Shown: piece by piece, positions 46,193 through 57,005 of the stretch | How the letters are laid out: the number at the start of each line of letters is the position of its first letter | How positions within the stretch are numbered: position 1 is the first letter of the stretch | NCBI GenBank assembly: GCA_013339765.2 | Contig: CM023449.1 | Location: 18,718,955-18,782,954, forward strand | DNA: 64,000 nt | Reading direction: 5' to 3' | Origin: Haemaphysalis longicornis | Taxonomy: Eukaryota; Arthropoda; Arachnida; Ixodida; Ixodidae | The notes under the pieces: model-generated | Told to the model about the DNA's origin: nothing | The model's database searches: none | Seen by the model: only the letters and a program-made list of their open reading frames with translations | Made by a program: the position numbers and the translations under genes

Positions 46193-46345
46193 TGGATTGC
46201 ATTGGATAAGGATTGGATTGGATTGGATTGGATTGGATTGGATTATAAGCAACAGTAAGCATGATAATCAGCTAATCCTAGACAACCAAAAAAGCTAAGA
46301 ATAACCAGCTGAACCTTAGCTCACGCTACGTATATCCTCATTCCT
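46193..46345 (+). mobile_element. GTAGCG-type repeat, 3' half
   Basis: ATTGG units (46208-46240), AAGCATGATAATCAGC, CTAGACAACCA and the TAGCTCACGCTAC boundary (46317-46329) match 9066-9223. The 5' half is absent. Downstream, 46350-46505 ends in AAGTGCTCTGCACTTAAT and AATAAATAAA, possibly the 3' end of another retroelement. Confidence 0.55.
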
Positions 46346-46614
46346 GGCATAGCCGCTTGGCTTTCGAAGCCTCTGGGTTACGCCGCGGTGAAGGGACCGT
46401 GACAGGCTACACCGTAACGCCGTGGCGATATGCTTGGTTCTAGCGAGCGAGCTAGGACGACAAGGCAAGCGCCTAAAGTGCTCTGCACTTAATAAATAAA
46501 CATTAAATTGCCGAAAACAGCTCGGAAGCTACAACAGGGCTACTAGGGGCGCGGTTGTGGAGGACTGAAAATTAATTGCGACCCTGCGGGGATAGCAACG
46601 ACCATGGAATTTTG

Positions 46615-46665
46615 GTGCGCGTGGGCTTCTTGGTTATTGGCCACGAAAGGTCGTGGGTTCGGTCC
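46615..46665 (+). mobile_element. Degraded tRNA-like head
   Basis: A-box-like TGGGCTTCTTGGTTA and B-box-like GGGTTCGGTCC lie at the spacing expected for a tRNA-derived SINE. Just upstream, GCGGTTGTGGAGG and AATTAATT resemble the 3' part of the Ruka-like SINE. The 128-codon frame starting at 46604 is probably fortuitous. Confidence 0.35.
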
Positions 46666-47480
46666 TTGTTTGAGTAGCGTGTCTATCTCTGCTTCTTTCT
46701 TTATGAGTTATAACAAATTGTTATCTTCATCCGAAAAAAGTTTCCCCGCGCTTTTGTTAGCGTGCCAGGCTGCTACCATTCCTCTCTCACATGTTGAACA
46801 CCCCTGTTTACCTATATTGCGAGGGCCATGCAGACAAAGCGCAACTTTGTTCGGTTTGAAAGAACAGCCCTTCGTAACTCACGCAGCTTCTCTCCAGCCG
46901 CAAAAGACATTTTTAAACAATAAGAATACGCAACAAGTACTGCAAACATTCAAATTTCGCGCTACCGCAACGTATTACGGGCAAGAGTGACGTCGTATGG
47001 ACCAGCGCTAAAACATAGCTATCATCTGTGTCAACTGCACGTTAGCATTCAAGTCATGCGATGAAACAGAACTAGAGGCCCCAGTAGAACCGCTGTCGTG
47101 TTTCTTTCTCTCTCTCTCTCTTTTTTTGCGTGTTTTAGTCGACCCGACATTCACCGGATGGCTACTCCATACCACCCGGTTCTTTCGGTCAGCTTTTCGC
47201 ATTTTGTCAGCAGCGCATTTGCTACAACATCGGCGTATGTGGTCATATTTCCCGTTTTTGCCACCGACATCGCCCATCCATTCGAAGTGCCATCTGCTCG
47301 AACGTACATGGGTAACCAGACCGACGTAGTCTTCCAGCGATTTTGTTGTTGTTGTGGTTTGTGAGAAAAGGAAAGGAAAGGAAGTGCACTGTGGATATTT
47401 TTAAACTCGGCAGGGAGCTCGCCTGCATACAACCCAGTGTGGGGAAAGGGAAGTAAAAGGGTAGTTGAAAGGATAAGGGA
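46666..47480. other. No supported gene
   Basis: A minus-strand frame at 47151-47432 (93 codons) has normal composition but no domain I recognise. No frame conservation can be judged here. Confidence 0.3.
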
Positions 47481-47512
47481 TGAGAGAGGAGAGAGAGAGA
47501 AGAGACGGAGAT

Positions 47513-47544
<32 letters not shown>

Positions 47545-47547
47545 GAG

Positions 47548-47597
<50 letters not shown>
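47481..47597. repeat. (GA)n microsatellite, interrupted
   Basis: GA-rich tract of about 115 bp with short GGAG and AAGA interruptions. Confidence 0.92.
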
Positions 47598-47600
<3 letters not shown>

Positions 47601-48073
47601 AAGGTATAAAGAGAGGGTAAAGAATAAGAGATAGGACTGACAGCGATCGCTTCAGCCTAATACAACTCGCCGAATTCTGGCAGGAGCTCCATTCTTTCCA
47701 TCACGCGACGCGTTCGGCGATTGCCTAGATCAGCGGCCGCCAATCGCGCGAACAGGATCCCGTGACGTCATAGAGAAATTGCCGGGAAGTGGCTGGGCAG
47801 TCGCCAATGCCTCCCCTGTTTTCTTTATTGCCAAGATTATCTGTTCGAAGTTTGCGGCAAAATTCACAGTCCTTTTAATGAAGCAAACTTGTATTCAGTC
47901 TTCGTGGCCCCTTTAACGTACGTGCATCACGGGGCCTCAATTCTGGCAGCCTCGGTGCCAAACGCAGCTTAAGAGGGTTTTCCACCAGTCGTCTGCTCTT
48001 GGCAAGATGTAGGCGCTCGAGTCACGGCGTGCTTAATAGCGCTGCATAGGGATGCATGGGGTTCTACGTAGGT
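47598..48073. other. Lone TTAA-type element end
   Basis: At 47899-47916 the minus strand reads TTAAAGGGGCCACGAAGA, a relative of the TTAA-MITE ends. No partner end was found to its left. The rest is unrecognised. Confidence 0.35.
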
Positions 48074-48850
48074 TTAAAGGGACCCTGCAACACTCTTTGA
48101 GCAGTACAAGTAAACCTGCGCGACGTTTAGATTACACTGCCAGGAATACCTGAGCCAAATATTACACGTGCACGTGAAGCGGTGAGCGCGCAAATCGATG
48201 TGAAAGACGCGGAAAAACCAACCGCTCTCTCTTCAGTTGTCCTCGATATGCATGGCCTGAGGGACGTCACATAGGCCATGGCTGCCCGATCGGCTGTCAC
48301 TGGTGAACTTCGCGGCTAGATTCTCCCATTTCCGTCGTCGTCATCGCTGTGTACGAACCTCTTCTATGCCTGAACCTGTAGGCACAGTTTTGCCGTTTAT
48401 TTTGTGTTTTGAGTGCGCGCGGAGTTTGAGTGATGAGCTCAATACTTCCCTTTCAATGCGACCACTCGACTACAAACGTTTATTGCTTCAAAAACGCCCT
48501 ACCAGCCCGAGCGCGCACTTGCGAGCAGGCACCCATGCCTGCTTTTTTGTGGCACCAGACCGGAAATAGGCCCCTCCGCGTTGCGGAGAAAAGGAGAAAA
48601 CTACCCGGCATGTGATATATCGAAGGCCGCCAAAGAGAACGCCGCGAGTCGCCCCCCTCTCCGGGAGTAGGGTCCCTAGAAATATGTGCTAGTCTGCCGT
48701 CCGCCGGCCGCGAAGGGGGCTCCTCCGTGATGCATGCAGCGGCGGCGCTGCAGTCAATCGGAGCGCGGTGGCCGGCCGGCGCGATGGGCATCGGCGGACG
48801 GCGCTCTGCCGTGCCGCTGCTGCCTTCGTAGTTCTGCCCTATTTCTGGGC
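48074..48850 (+). mobile_element. TTAA-type element, left end and GC-rich block
   Basis: TTAAAGGGACCCTGCAACAC starts at 48074. About 590 bp further in, a block at 48660-48845 contains AGGGTCCCTAGAAAT and GTGCTAGTCTGCCGTCCG. That block is repeated in reverse at 51390-51590, next to another TTAA end. No matching right end lies close by. Confidence 0.5.
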
Positions 48851-49479
48851 GGGTTCAGCCCATTTTAACTGCCCCTTCTCGAACCCTATCCGTTTCTGTC
48901 GACAAACCAGATTAGCCAAATAAGTTCGCTCTCACCAGTACGAAGAGTTTTAACCGAAACGTGAAGTGACAGGAGTACGTTTTCGCGTATTATGAAGGAT
49001 CGAGCCTTGTAAAAACCGCGAATCGTGTCGCTACGCTATTTCGATTTCGACACATACTCGGGGGCTTCGGGAACACTGCCGGCACAGCGTCGTTTTGCAG
49101 CTTGGAAACATCATGCGGGACTTCAGCTAGAAAACAACCGTTCTTTGTGAATACCCCCGCCGTTGTTAACTGATGTATTAGTCAGCGCGTGAAAATGTGT
49201 CTGTGGTGTGTCGGCGCTCCGCTTTTTTGTATGGCTCTTTGGAACCGACTTTCTTTGCAAGTTTCCCAAGATGTCCCCTGTACGTGTATGTAAATAAAGG
49301 AGCTCGAACCGGTGCCTTCTGACCTTTCGCATCGTTCATCTGGAGGCCCTTAAGCGCACGTCTTCGCGGCCCCCTGCAGTTACGTCCAGTCAACTGGGAA
49401 TCTGTTAAATGTAAATGCCGAATAAAACATCAAGACGTGTGCACATGCATACGAAGTTTTATCACCTTCAGTCATCAGA

Positions 49480-50035
49480 TACAGTGATTTCTCCATAACT
49501 CGAACTCGGATATCTCGAAATACCGGTTAAGTCGAAACCTTCTTTTGCCGTGCATATACCTGCCATAGGCGACATTTTCCACCCTTTGTCTCGAAACGTC
49601 CATTCGGGGATCACGGATATCTCGAAATGTTGACAAAGAGGACGCAATGCAACATCCGCTGCAGGCAGCTGATAAGCTCTCGGTTAAAGCTTAGCTTCAA
49701 TTACGCGCCGAACACCGTCGCGAACGGCAAATTTGCGCGGGGTACGCACTGTACGCGGCCGATGTCCTGTTATCGGAGTGCTGTCCGACGCCTACATTGT
49801 TCATATAGCTGGGGAAGACGCTTCTGATCACGTGGACGACGACGTGTCTCAAGAAGTGCCAAAAACGGCAGGAACAAGAAAAACATATGCTTTGCCTGCT
49901 TTACAGCAAGATAGAATATAGCGTTGGCCACCAACAGTTGATGCGGCATTGAGAAGATCGAGAACACTTTTTGAAACCAGATGCGAAGGCGAAACAGGCG
50001 AGCATCACGCAGTTCTTTTTCCGCAATACCTAGAA
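49480..50035 (+). pseudogene. pogo/Tigger-like transposon remnant
   Basis: TA at 49480-49481 is followed by CAGTGATTTCTCCATAACTC, which fits a pogo-group terminal repeat (TA target, CAGT start). Downstream frames give DDVSQEVPKTAGTRKT (near 49840) and then, after a frame change, VGHQQLMRH (near 49925). Next comes DAKAKQASITQFF (49979-50017) and a stop after a few residues. The QxSITxFF ending is characteristic of Tigger/pogo transposases. The DDE catalytic core and CENP-B-like DNA-binding domains are gone, so this is an internally deleted, dead copy. The right terminal repeat was not located with certainty (perhaps before 50240). Confidence 0.6.
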
Positions 50036-50745
50036 AAAAAAAGTTTTTTTTTTCTGCAAATTATTTTGCCTGTATTCCGGAAGCGTCCCTGTGCATTGGA
50101 GCGTTTGTTACCAGCACTAGCTCTTATTCCAGTGATCTGGCCGTATACATTTTTCGCATTTCGCTTAACCCAACACTCCGCTTACCTCGAAATTTTCAAA
50201 AATTTCGGTACTATCAAACCTCTTTTGCGTGCCTGTAATTTTCGTGAATACCACGATTTGAAACATTCGCCAGCATTGTGTACGTGAAACTGATTTTCAA
50301 TAACACCCGGCTGCAAATCAGTAACTTCGCTTGCATTCCTCATTGCACAGGTTCTTTTTGATCACCCACACACTCGAAGGGAATTGAGAGGCGCACGCGG
50401 GGAAAGCAAAACGGGAGAATATTTGTGTTATGGCCAATCATAACCGCGGCTGTTTGAAACCAAGGAGTAAAAATATTGACGTTTATTTATACTGTCATGA
50501 CCATATATACCTCGCTTGATCCCCCCTCCCCCCGCACTCTGCCCAAAGTATATAGGAACAAGTTTTTGCTGGCACATTTTACTCAAGCTTTCGCTTTTCT
50601 TTTTGTCAGCCTACCAGCCGTCTGCGTGCTTGTCACCGTCAATGACGTTCGGGAATGACCCGGTAGTTTCGATGTGGAACAAACGCAGCTTCTGGTGCCG
50701 CAGGGAGCTCTTTTGGAACGGGATCTCGCTGTCTGAACATTGATG
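50036..50745. other. No gene seen
   Basis: T run at 50044-50053. Possible right flank of the pogo-like remnant up to ~50240. Otherwise unrecognised. Confidence 0.35.
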
Positions 50746-51175
50746 GTTGAACGCTAAGCTTTCTTGTGAGCGATTCCTTGTCGTCTGAGTTTTGACTTTG
50801 ACTCGATTGAGCTTTCACTTTTACTCGCACGCATTTTGGACTTATGATCGCGCCGGATTTGACATCGACCCTTCGCCGTTTGATTTCACGCAAAGAAAGC
50901 TTCGTGTTCAACCATCGTTGCGGAGTGGATACTTTTTCTGACTGCACTCCTCTCCAAATCCAAACTGCTTTGACCATGTTGGAATTGCGCATTGAGATAG
51001 ACGTCGGCTTCAAAACGCGATGGAGTCAGCTTCGATTCTGACCACGGGAAGCGTTTTTTTTCCCTCTCAATTTACTCACAAACATCACTGTCGTCAGAGA
51101 CAGTTGGCTTTCTTGCAGTGCTTTTTCGAGGCGACATAGGCCATCAGTGAGACATAGAAAGCTTCACTTTAATAA
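50746..51175 (+). mobile_element. Composite repeat: TTTGACT block plus tRNA-like SINE
   Basis: TTTGACTTTGACTCG and related units at 50806-50830 are followed by TTCGCCGTTTGATTTCACGC and the TTCAACCATCG block. Then comes the tRNA-like unit at 50990-51175 (GATAGACGTCGGCTTC, CTTCGATTCTGACCACGGGA). This is the cleanest uninterrupted copy for comparison with 35640-36360. Confidence 0.65.
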
Positions 51176-51389
51176 TGGTTCAAGCGGTGGTAGTGAAACG
51201 GCTACGCTGGTTGCTGCGGTTTCATCCTTCGGTCTCATTCGCGAAATTCAGCGGCCGCAAAGAGGCTCCGTAGCCCAATTCGCGAAAAACTCGGGGCGTG
51301 AAACTAAAAGGTCTTATAGTGAGCTGATTGGGAGCTGATGTACCTCGTACCATTCGATTTCACCGCTCTAAGTGGCCGACAAACCCCGA

Positions 51390-51784
51390 TGCGCGCCCGC
51401 GCTCCGCGGCAGTAGCGCGCGGCACAGGCCGGCCTGCGGCCGCTCTCACTCCGGCCGCTCGGGCGCTCCGATTGCTCGCAGCGCCCTCTGCGCAGCGCTG
51501 TGCGTGCATCAGCGGCGCGGACACGCCTTCCCATAGAGAAAGCGCGCGGACGGCAGACTAGCACAATTTCTAGGGACCCTACCGGGAGAGAGCGCGCAGC
51601 TTTCGTCGCCTTGTGCGCGCTCGAGTTAAGAGGGAACGGTTATGCGCGATTTCTCATCGCGCGTAGTTTCGTTAATTGTGAACGGATTTTCATAATTCTT
51701 GCGGGAGGAGATTTCTGGGACAATAGAATTTATCCCAAAATACAGTACTAGTAGTCGATGGCAAGTGTGGCAGGGTCCCTTTAA
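51390..51784 (-). mobile_element. TTAA-type element, right end and GC-rich block
   Basis: On the minus strand it begins TTAAAGGGACCCTGCCACAC at 51784. About 205 bp in, it contains AGGGTCCCTAGAAATTGTG and CTAGTCTGCCGTCCG, inverse to 48660-48845. It therefore faces the end at 48074. A 3.7-kb element with the pogo-like remnant inside, or two independent insertions, are both possible. Confidence 0.5.
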
Positions 51785-51903
51785 CGTATCTGCTCGCTTC
51801 GTTGAAAATGTCGTCAAAAGACGATAGTCTTCTGCCGCCGCTGCCACGTAAGCGCCTCTCTTCACTCTTCCCCTCCCGTTTGTCTCCTCCCACAACAAGC
51901 ACG
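51785..51903 (-). repeat. Dispersed repeat, matches 28595-28710
   Basis: The minus strand contains GACTATCGTCTTTTGACGAC and GCAGATACG, and abuts the TTAA at 51781-51784. Confidence 0.65.
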
Positions 51904-52446
51904 GACGAAATTGGCTGAAGAAAATTCAAATTTCGCGCGTTATACTGCTCGCGAGCTTTCTACTGGAACATTTCGGTACTTTTAAAGATGGAACTTTGCT
52001 ACTTGGTAAAGGCTCGTCGCCTGCTCTCCTGCTATTTTTCAGTCAAGGTATTGTTCTCAAGGCTTATCTTTAAATTTTCTATCGTAAATATCACACAAAT
52101 TTATTTTCAATTTAATGAACACTGCGACTTTCAGTTGTGCGTTGATTTCTTGCCTCAAATGCTTAGTGTTTTCATTTTGCTTAATAATGTTCACAAGTAT
52201 GAACTGTGTTTCCAGATTTAGTGGATTACAAAATTTTTGCCTATATTTTTTATTTTTTTATTCACCATCAATTCTTCAAAAAACACATAACACAAACTGT
52301 TGGGACAATTGCCGAAACTAGTTTAGGCCCATTAAATACCTAAAAAATACAGCAGCTAACATTATACAGGTCAGTATAATGTATATAAAATAGGAATCTA
52401 TCGTTCAAGTATTATTCCTTCAACTTTTGGCCGGAAAACTGAATCG
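51904..52446. other. No gene seen
   Basis: AT-rich. Frames at 51988-52321 are hydrophobic and unrecognised. Confidence 0.35.
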
Positions 52447-52469
52447 ACGGACGGACGGACGAACGGACG

Positions 52470-52528
<59 letters not shown>

Positions 52529-52560
52529 GGACGGACGGACGGACGGACGGACGGACGGAC
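52447..52560. repeat. (GGAC)n(AGAC)n(GGAC)n array
   Basis: The array changes unit from GGAC to AGAC and back. The right flank GACCATAATTTTCGTGTTTA resembles that of the array at 54278-54313, so these may be tails of one minus-strand LINE family. Confidence 0.9.
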
Positions 52561-53237
52561 CATAATTTTCGTGTTTAAGTAAGAGAGGTAAGAGAGGGGC
52601 AAAGAGAGGGTAAGATTTGGTAAGAGAGGGGTAAAATTGGTGGACATGGACAGACAGACAGACAGACATAAAGCTAAAGGGCTATAATATAAAATAAAAG
52701 CCCAACCCGTATGCCGGGCGCTTCGACGCACGAACTGGCGCGGGCCCTGGGGCGAGCAGAGCGGAAATAAAAAGCACGTGTTGCGCGGGGCTTTCGAACG
52801 CCGTGCATTCCGACAAACGCCGGGCCTGCTCACACCAGATGCGCTAATGGCCACCACATGGGGTTGGACCCCAACGAAGGACTCGCTTTTCCCCCTTCCC
52901 TGGAAGGAGCGGCAGGGTGGAGGGAGGATGAAACAGAAAGAGACGACATCGGGACGCCGCAGCTCGCGGGTCGTCGTCTTTGGGCTCCGCCCGAGCACTG
53001 TTTCCGAGCCGCCCGCCGGGCTGTAATAAATGTATAGTTTTTGCATCGGAAGCTGAGTTTGTCGGTTGGGGATACCCGGGGTCAGATCTTCAGCGCTACT
53101 GCTGCTTGGAGGAGAAGCCTCGGGGAAAAGAACACCTCGAAAGATAACTCCGTACCACATACGTATCACGGGTGACGCCAATTAAAAATAAACAAACTGG
53201 ACCGAGGTCAACTAGAGTTTTGAAGAGAAGGAAATAC
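52561..53237. other. No supported gene; GACA tail and possible retroelement 3' end
   Basis: A third (GACA)n stretch is at 52649-52669. On the plus strand 52778-53026 is an open frame of 82 codons followed at once by TAATAAATG (53025-53033), resembling the 3' end of a transcribed element. The 253-codon minus frame (52420-53181) is carried partly by the microsatellite. No domain recognised. Confidence 0.3.
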
Positions 53238-53410
53238 CCACCGAAGTGGAAAATGACAGACAGACAGACATGGTTATTGTGAGGCAAGTTAAAAAGAACA
53301 TAAAATATTTAAGTGCCTCAGCCTGTGCCACTAGGTATAACAGGCTTAAAATATTAACATAAAAGAATTGGCCGAAAGGCAAAAGATGTTTTTGACCACC
53401 GAAGTGGAAA
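53238..53410 (-). mobile_element. Short retroposed LINE 3' end with TGTC tail and 15-bp TSD
   Basis: A 143-bp insert (53253-53395) lies between direct repeats CCACCGAAGTGGAAA at 53238-53252 and 53396-53410. On the minus strand it ends CACAATAACCATG and then (TGTC)n, as expected for a target-primed LINE 3' end. No coding sequence is included, so 5' truncation was extreme. Confidence 0.75.
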
Positions 53411-54277
53411 GAAATAAAAAGGGAAAAGCTACCAAGCGACACCACAGCCAGGAAAGGAAGTTGGAAATAGGAATGGGTTATGGGAGGTTGGGTGGGAATG
53501 GGGACAGCGAGATTTTAGGTCTGATCCTTCGAGGTCTGACTCCTATAAAAGGCCTGATTGCTCAGGATGGGCATCAGACTGCCAATTGGAATTTGGCGGA
53601 CCCCACAATCGGTTCCGTACTAACTGGGCTCCGATAGGGAAGCAGCAGGGAGAACCCTCATAGGAGTGGCGACACTATCCTCCGGCCCGTTTCGGTACTA
53701 AGCCGCTCGACGAACACCCGCCGGATCCCCCGAGTACTAAAGAAGACGTTCGGCTGTCCCCGGGTACTCTGTCCTCGCCTGTTCTCGGTTTCGGGAGCCG
53801 GTAGTCTTGTCCGACAGAATGGTGTGAGAAACCTTTTAGACTGTCGATTACTATGTACACCTGGATACTATACCAAAGGAAGAACCTTCGGTATTTTACG
53901 AGGTATCTCAGGTCCTGACGAACGTCTTATGTTTTCTCGGTGCCAACTGCTACCCACCAGGTAAGGCCTCCAGAACCCCGTACGGGCAGCAGTAATCAGG
54001 AGAACCCGAGTGGAAAGGAACCGGCGCCCTACTTCCAATACTAAGAACGAGGATTTTCGGCGAGGAGAGCGTACTAATCCCCTCTTTCGTCGGTTCCAGC
54101 TAGTGCGCGCCTACTAGACCTTTCGCTACTAAGGGCCAGAGAAATTGGCCACCATAAGCACCTAATGAAGGCCCTGGATCCTGTTGTCCAGGAACCTTCG
54201 TATCGGCAGCGAGCAGTCGTGCTCGCGTGGGGTGACTGCGGCGTTCCCATATATAGGAACTTTTTAACCGCTTTTCA
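53411..54277. repeat. TACTAA-rich block of unknown nature
   Basis: TACTAA occurs exactly at 53618, 53696, 53735, 54039, 54072 and 54127, with near-matches at 53765, 53866 and 54112. Neighbouring phrases such as GGAACCTTCG and TTTCGGTACTAAG recur loosely. The spacing is irregular. No coding frame or known repeat was recognised. Confidence 0.4.
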
Positions 54278-54313
54278 GACAGACAGACAGACACGGACGG
54301 ACGGACGGACGGA
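54278..54313. repeat. (AGAC)n(GGAC)n array
   Basis: Short array followed by CAAAATTTTCGGTTTAAGTA, similar to the right flank of 52447-52560. Confidence 0.9.
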
Positions 54314-55107
54314 CCAAAATTTTCGGTTTAAGTATATCTAGAAAGACTATCGTCTTTAAAAATCCCGCGGCCTTCCTAATTGGGCATCAGACTGTCTATT
54401 AGACGCCTGAAAATAATGTCTTACCAGCAATATACGTGTGTCTTAGCAAAGCCAACTTTACAGAAACTTCGTGTATAACAGAGCAGCTTTATCATTTATT
54501 CGACAATTCCCAGTCGGCAGTTAGCTGCATTTTTTTTTCATTGTACTTAATATGGCCTTGTTTTGATGCTAGCCTTTTGTGTAGTGCCTGTATAACCTTT
54601 TGCCAATAACCTCGTACATGCAATGGCTCGTTTTTCTTTCACCAAAAAATACAATTCAGTTGAACGACAGCGCCTTATCGCGTTAACCCGCCTCTTGCGC
54701 CTTGGTCCTTGCAGGGCTGTAGTAAAAAGTAAGCTTTGGCAATAATTTCTGTCTCGCGTTTGCGTATACAGCAATCGGACGCATAATAGCTATGCCCTCA
54801 TGATCGAGACTAACCTTACAATTACCGCAAGATGCGCGCCAAGATTACGGCATGCGTTCCTTACGAAATTCACCCCGTGGTTCAGGTGTCGAAGTACCCT
54901 CCGATGCCCTGTCAGCTATCTTCACTTGGGTGGTGAAACCGCCGCCAGGAAAAAAAAAAAAAAAAAAACAAAGGATACAGGCAGTACTCACCTACATCGA
55001 TAGTCGTAAAATGCCCGGAGCATTCGTTAGCTCAAGATAATTACTTGTTACCTGATGGGTTTCCACAGGTGATCCCTGGATCGTTCCGGGAAAAGGATCC
55101 TGTAATG
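54314..55107. other. No gene seen
   Basis: Possible body of the element whose tail is 54278-54313. A run at 54951-54968. No domain recognised. Confidence 0.35.
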
Positions 55108-55735
55108 TGAGTGAGTGAGTGAGTGAGTGAGTGAGTGAGTGAGTGAGTGAGTGAGTGAGTGAGTGAGTGAGTGAGTGAGTGAGTGAGTGAGTGAGTGAGT
55201 GAGTGAGTGAGTGAGTGAGTGAGTGAGTGAGTGAGTGAGTGAGTGAGTGAGCGAGTGATTGAGTGAGTGAGTGGAGTGAGTGAGTGGAGTGAGTGAGTGA
55301 GTGAGTGAGTGAGTGGAGTGAGTGAGTGAGTGGTGAGTGAGTGAGTGAGTGAGTGAGTGAGTGAGTGATGTGAGTGAGTGAGTGAGTGAGTGAGTGAGTG
55401 AGTGAGTGAGTGAGTGAGTGAGTGAGTGAGTGAGTGAGTGGTGGTGAGTGAGTGAGTGAGTGAGTGAGTGAGTGAGTGAGTGAGTGAGTGGTGAGTGAGT
55501 GAGTGAGTGAGTGTTGAGTGAGTGAGTGAGTGAGTGAGTGAGTGAGTGAGTGAGTGAGTGAGTGAGTGAGTGAGTGAGTGAGTGAGTGATTGAGTGATGA
55601 GTGATGAGTGATTGATTGATTGAGTGATTGACGTGATTGCTGAGTGATTGCTTGATTGGTGATTGATTATTGATTGATTGATTGATTGATTGACTTGATT
55701 GATTGATTGATTTTGATTGATGAGTGAGTGAGTGA
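55108..55735. repeat. (GAGT)n passing into (GATT)n, ~630 bp
   Basis: GAGT units dominate 55108-55590 with many single-base slips. The array then shifts to GATT units at 55605-55715 and returns briefly to GAGT. The 240-codon serine/histidine/threonine/leucine frame on the minus strand is an artefact. Confidence 0.96.
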
Positions 55736-56597
55736 CTGTGAGCGATCGTGAGCGAGTGGAGTTTTCTCATTTCTGTCCCTGCATCGAGTTATTGGCCTTG
55801 CCGTTATTTTAGGACCCGTCTCTCGGCATCAACTCTTTTTGTCACCCTGGTGGTCGACCGGTTGTCATTTCTTCTCAACACATGGCCAGCCCAAACCCCT
55901 TTCCTTTGAAAGCATACGGAATACCACAGTCTCGGGCAGCACCCTCACAGAGTATGAAGGCCCGCAGCTATTTGACAAAGAAGTGAAACAAAGAAAAAGA
56001 AAACGAAGAAAAGAAAACACTCCCGTCATAGCCAAGAGCCGATAGAGGGCAAAACAGGAAACATGAAATACGCAGAAATCTACAACATTCTCAAAAGTTC
56101 AGACAGTATGTCAGAAATTTATGCAAGGGTCCGAAATGGGCCTGCATGGGGCCCGAGACGATAGCGCATGGCACTAAAGATCTGCAGTTGATACCACGAA
56201 GTGTGACAACAGTGTAGCACAGCGCACGTCACACGTAACTCTAAGCGCTGAGCACGTAGTTTCAGCAAACCATATCGGCAGATCGCAAATGAACGTAGTC
56301 AAAGCAAAGTAGCCATAAACCAGCACAGTTCGTGCAGTTCGCATGTCATCTAGAGCCGGGAGACGAAGCACTGGGAACGACCACGTGCACTGAACTAAGC
56401 GCAGAGCTATGATCTCAGATCTCACGGAGCCGGTAGGTGGCGAAGCAACGTGCTCCGTCACGTGTTACGTATCAGGTATAGTCTTTGCGATGTAGTTAAC
56501 CGTTTCAGCGAAGATATTTATGACGACATTGTAGTCCAGTAATGTCCTGAGGTGTGGCAGGCTCCTCCTTCCTAAACCTTGAAATTCACGCCAGTTT
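55736..56597. other. No gene seen
   Basis: Small frames without domains. T run at 56596-56606. Confidence 0.35.
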
Positions 56598-57005
56598 TTT
56601 TTTTTTAATCGAGGCCTTTCTCAGTGGGATTGATGGCGTTCTGTCAAAAAACTACTGCATTTTTCCTTGGACCGGTTGGTGGCCAGAAAAGCTCTGGTAA
56701 GATCTTTGCACACACGGCGCATGCGTGAAACTGGGTTTCCGTTGCGTCAAAATGGTTACTCGAAAATTGCGAAAAAGGAACGGTTCTAGATAAGAAAATA
56801 CACGCATTGATCGTGAACACGTAGTACAGTTGCATACCTTTATCTCGTAAACCGCGTATCGGTATACATTTAGATCTTTTGTAGCTGCGCTTATTTAGTG
56901 CGCGAACAATCGTCGCATGGGTTCGTTCTTCGCTTGCAATTTGGCCCTTTGGAGGTTTGAAGATCGGTTGAATGCTTTTGCAGCGAAGTTTGAACGCACT
57001 TTTAG
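56598..57005 (+). repeat. Dispersed ~370-bp repeat, copy 2
   Basis: Second copy of 39935-40312, in the same orientation, with about 35 bp of additional sequence near its end. Confidence 0.7.

Noticed and set aside
51390..51560. CpG island promoter of a host gene
   Set aside because: The GC-rich block is repeated in inverse orientation at 48660-48845, so it belongs to a mobile element.
52420..53181. 253-codon minus-strand frame
   Set aside because: Opened by the GGAC/AGAC repeat. The non-repeat part has no recognised domain.
55048..55770. 240-codon SLTH-rich frame
   Set aside because: Generated by the GAGT/GATT array.
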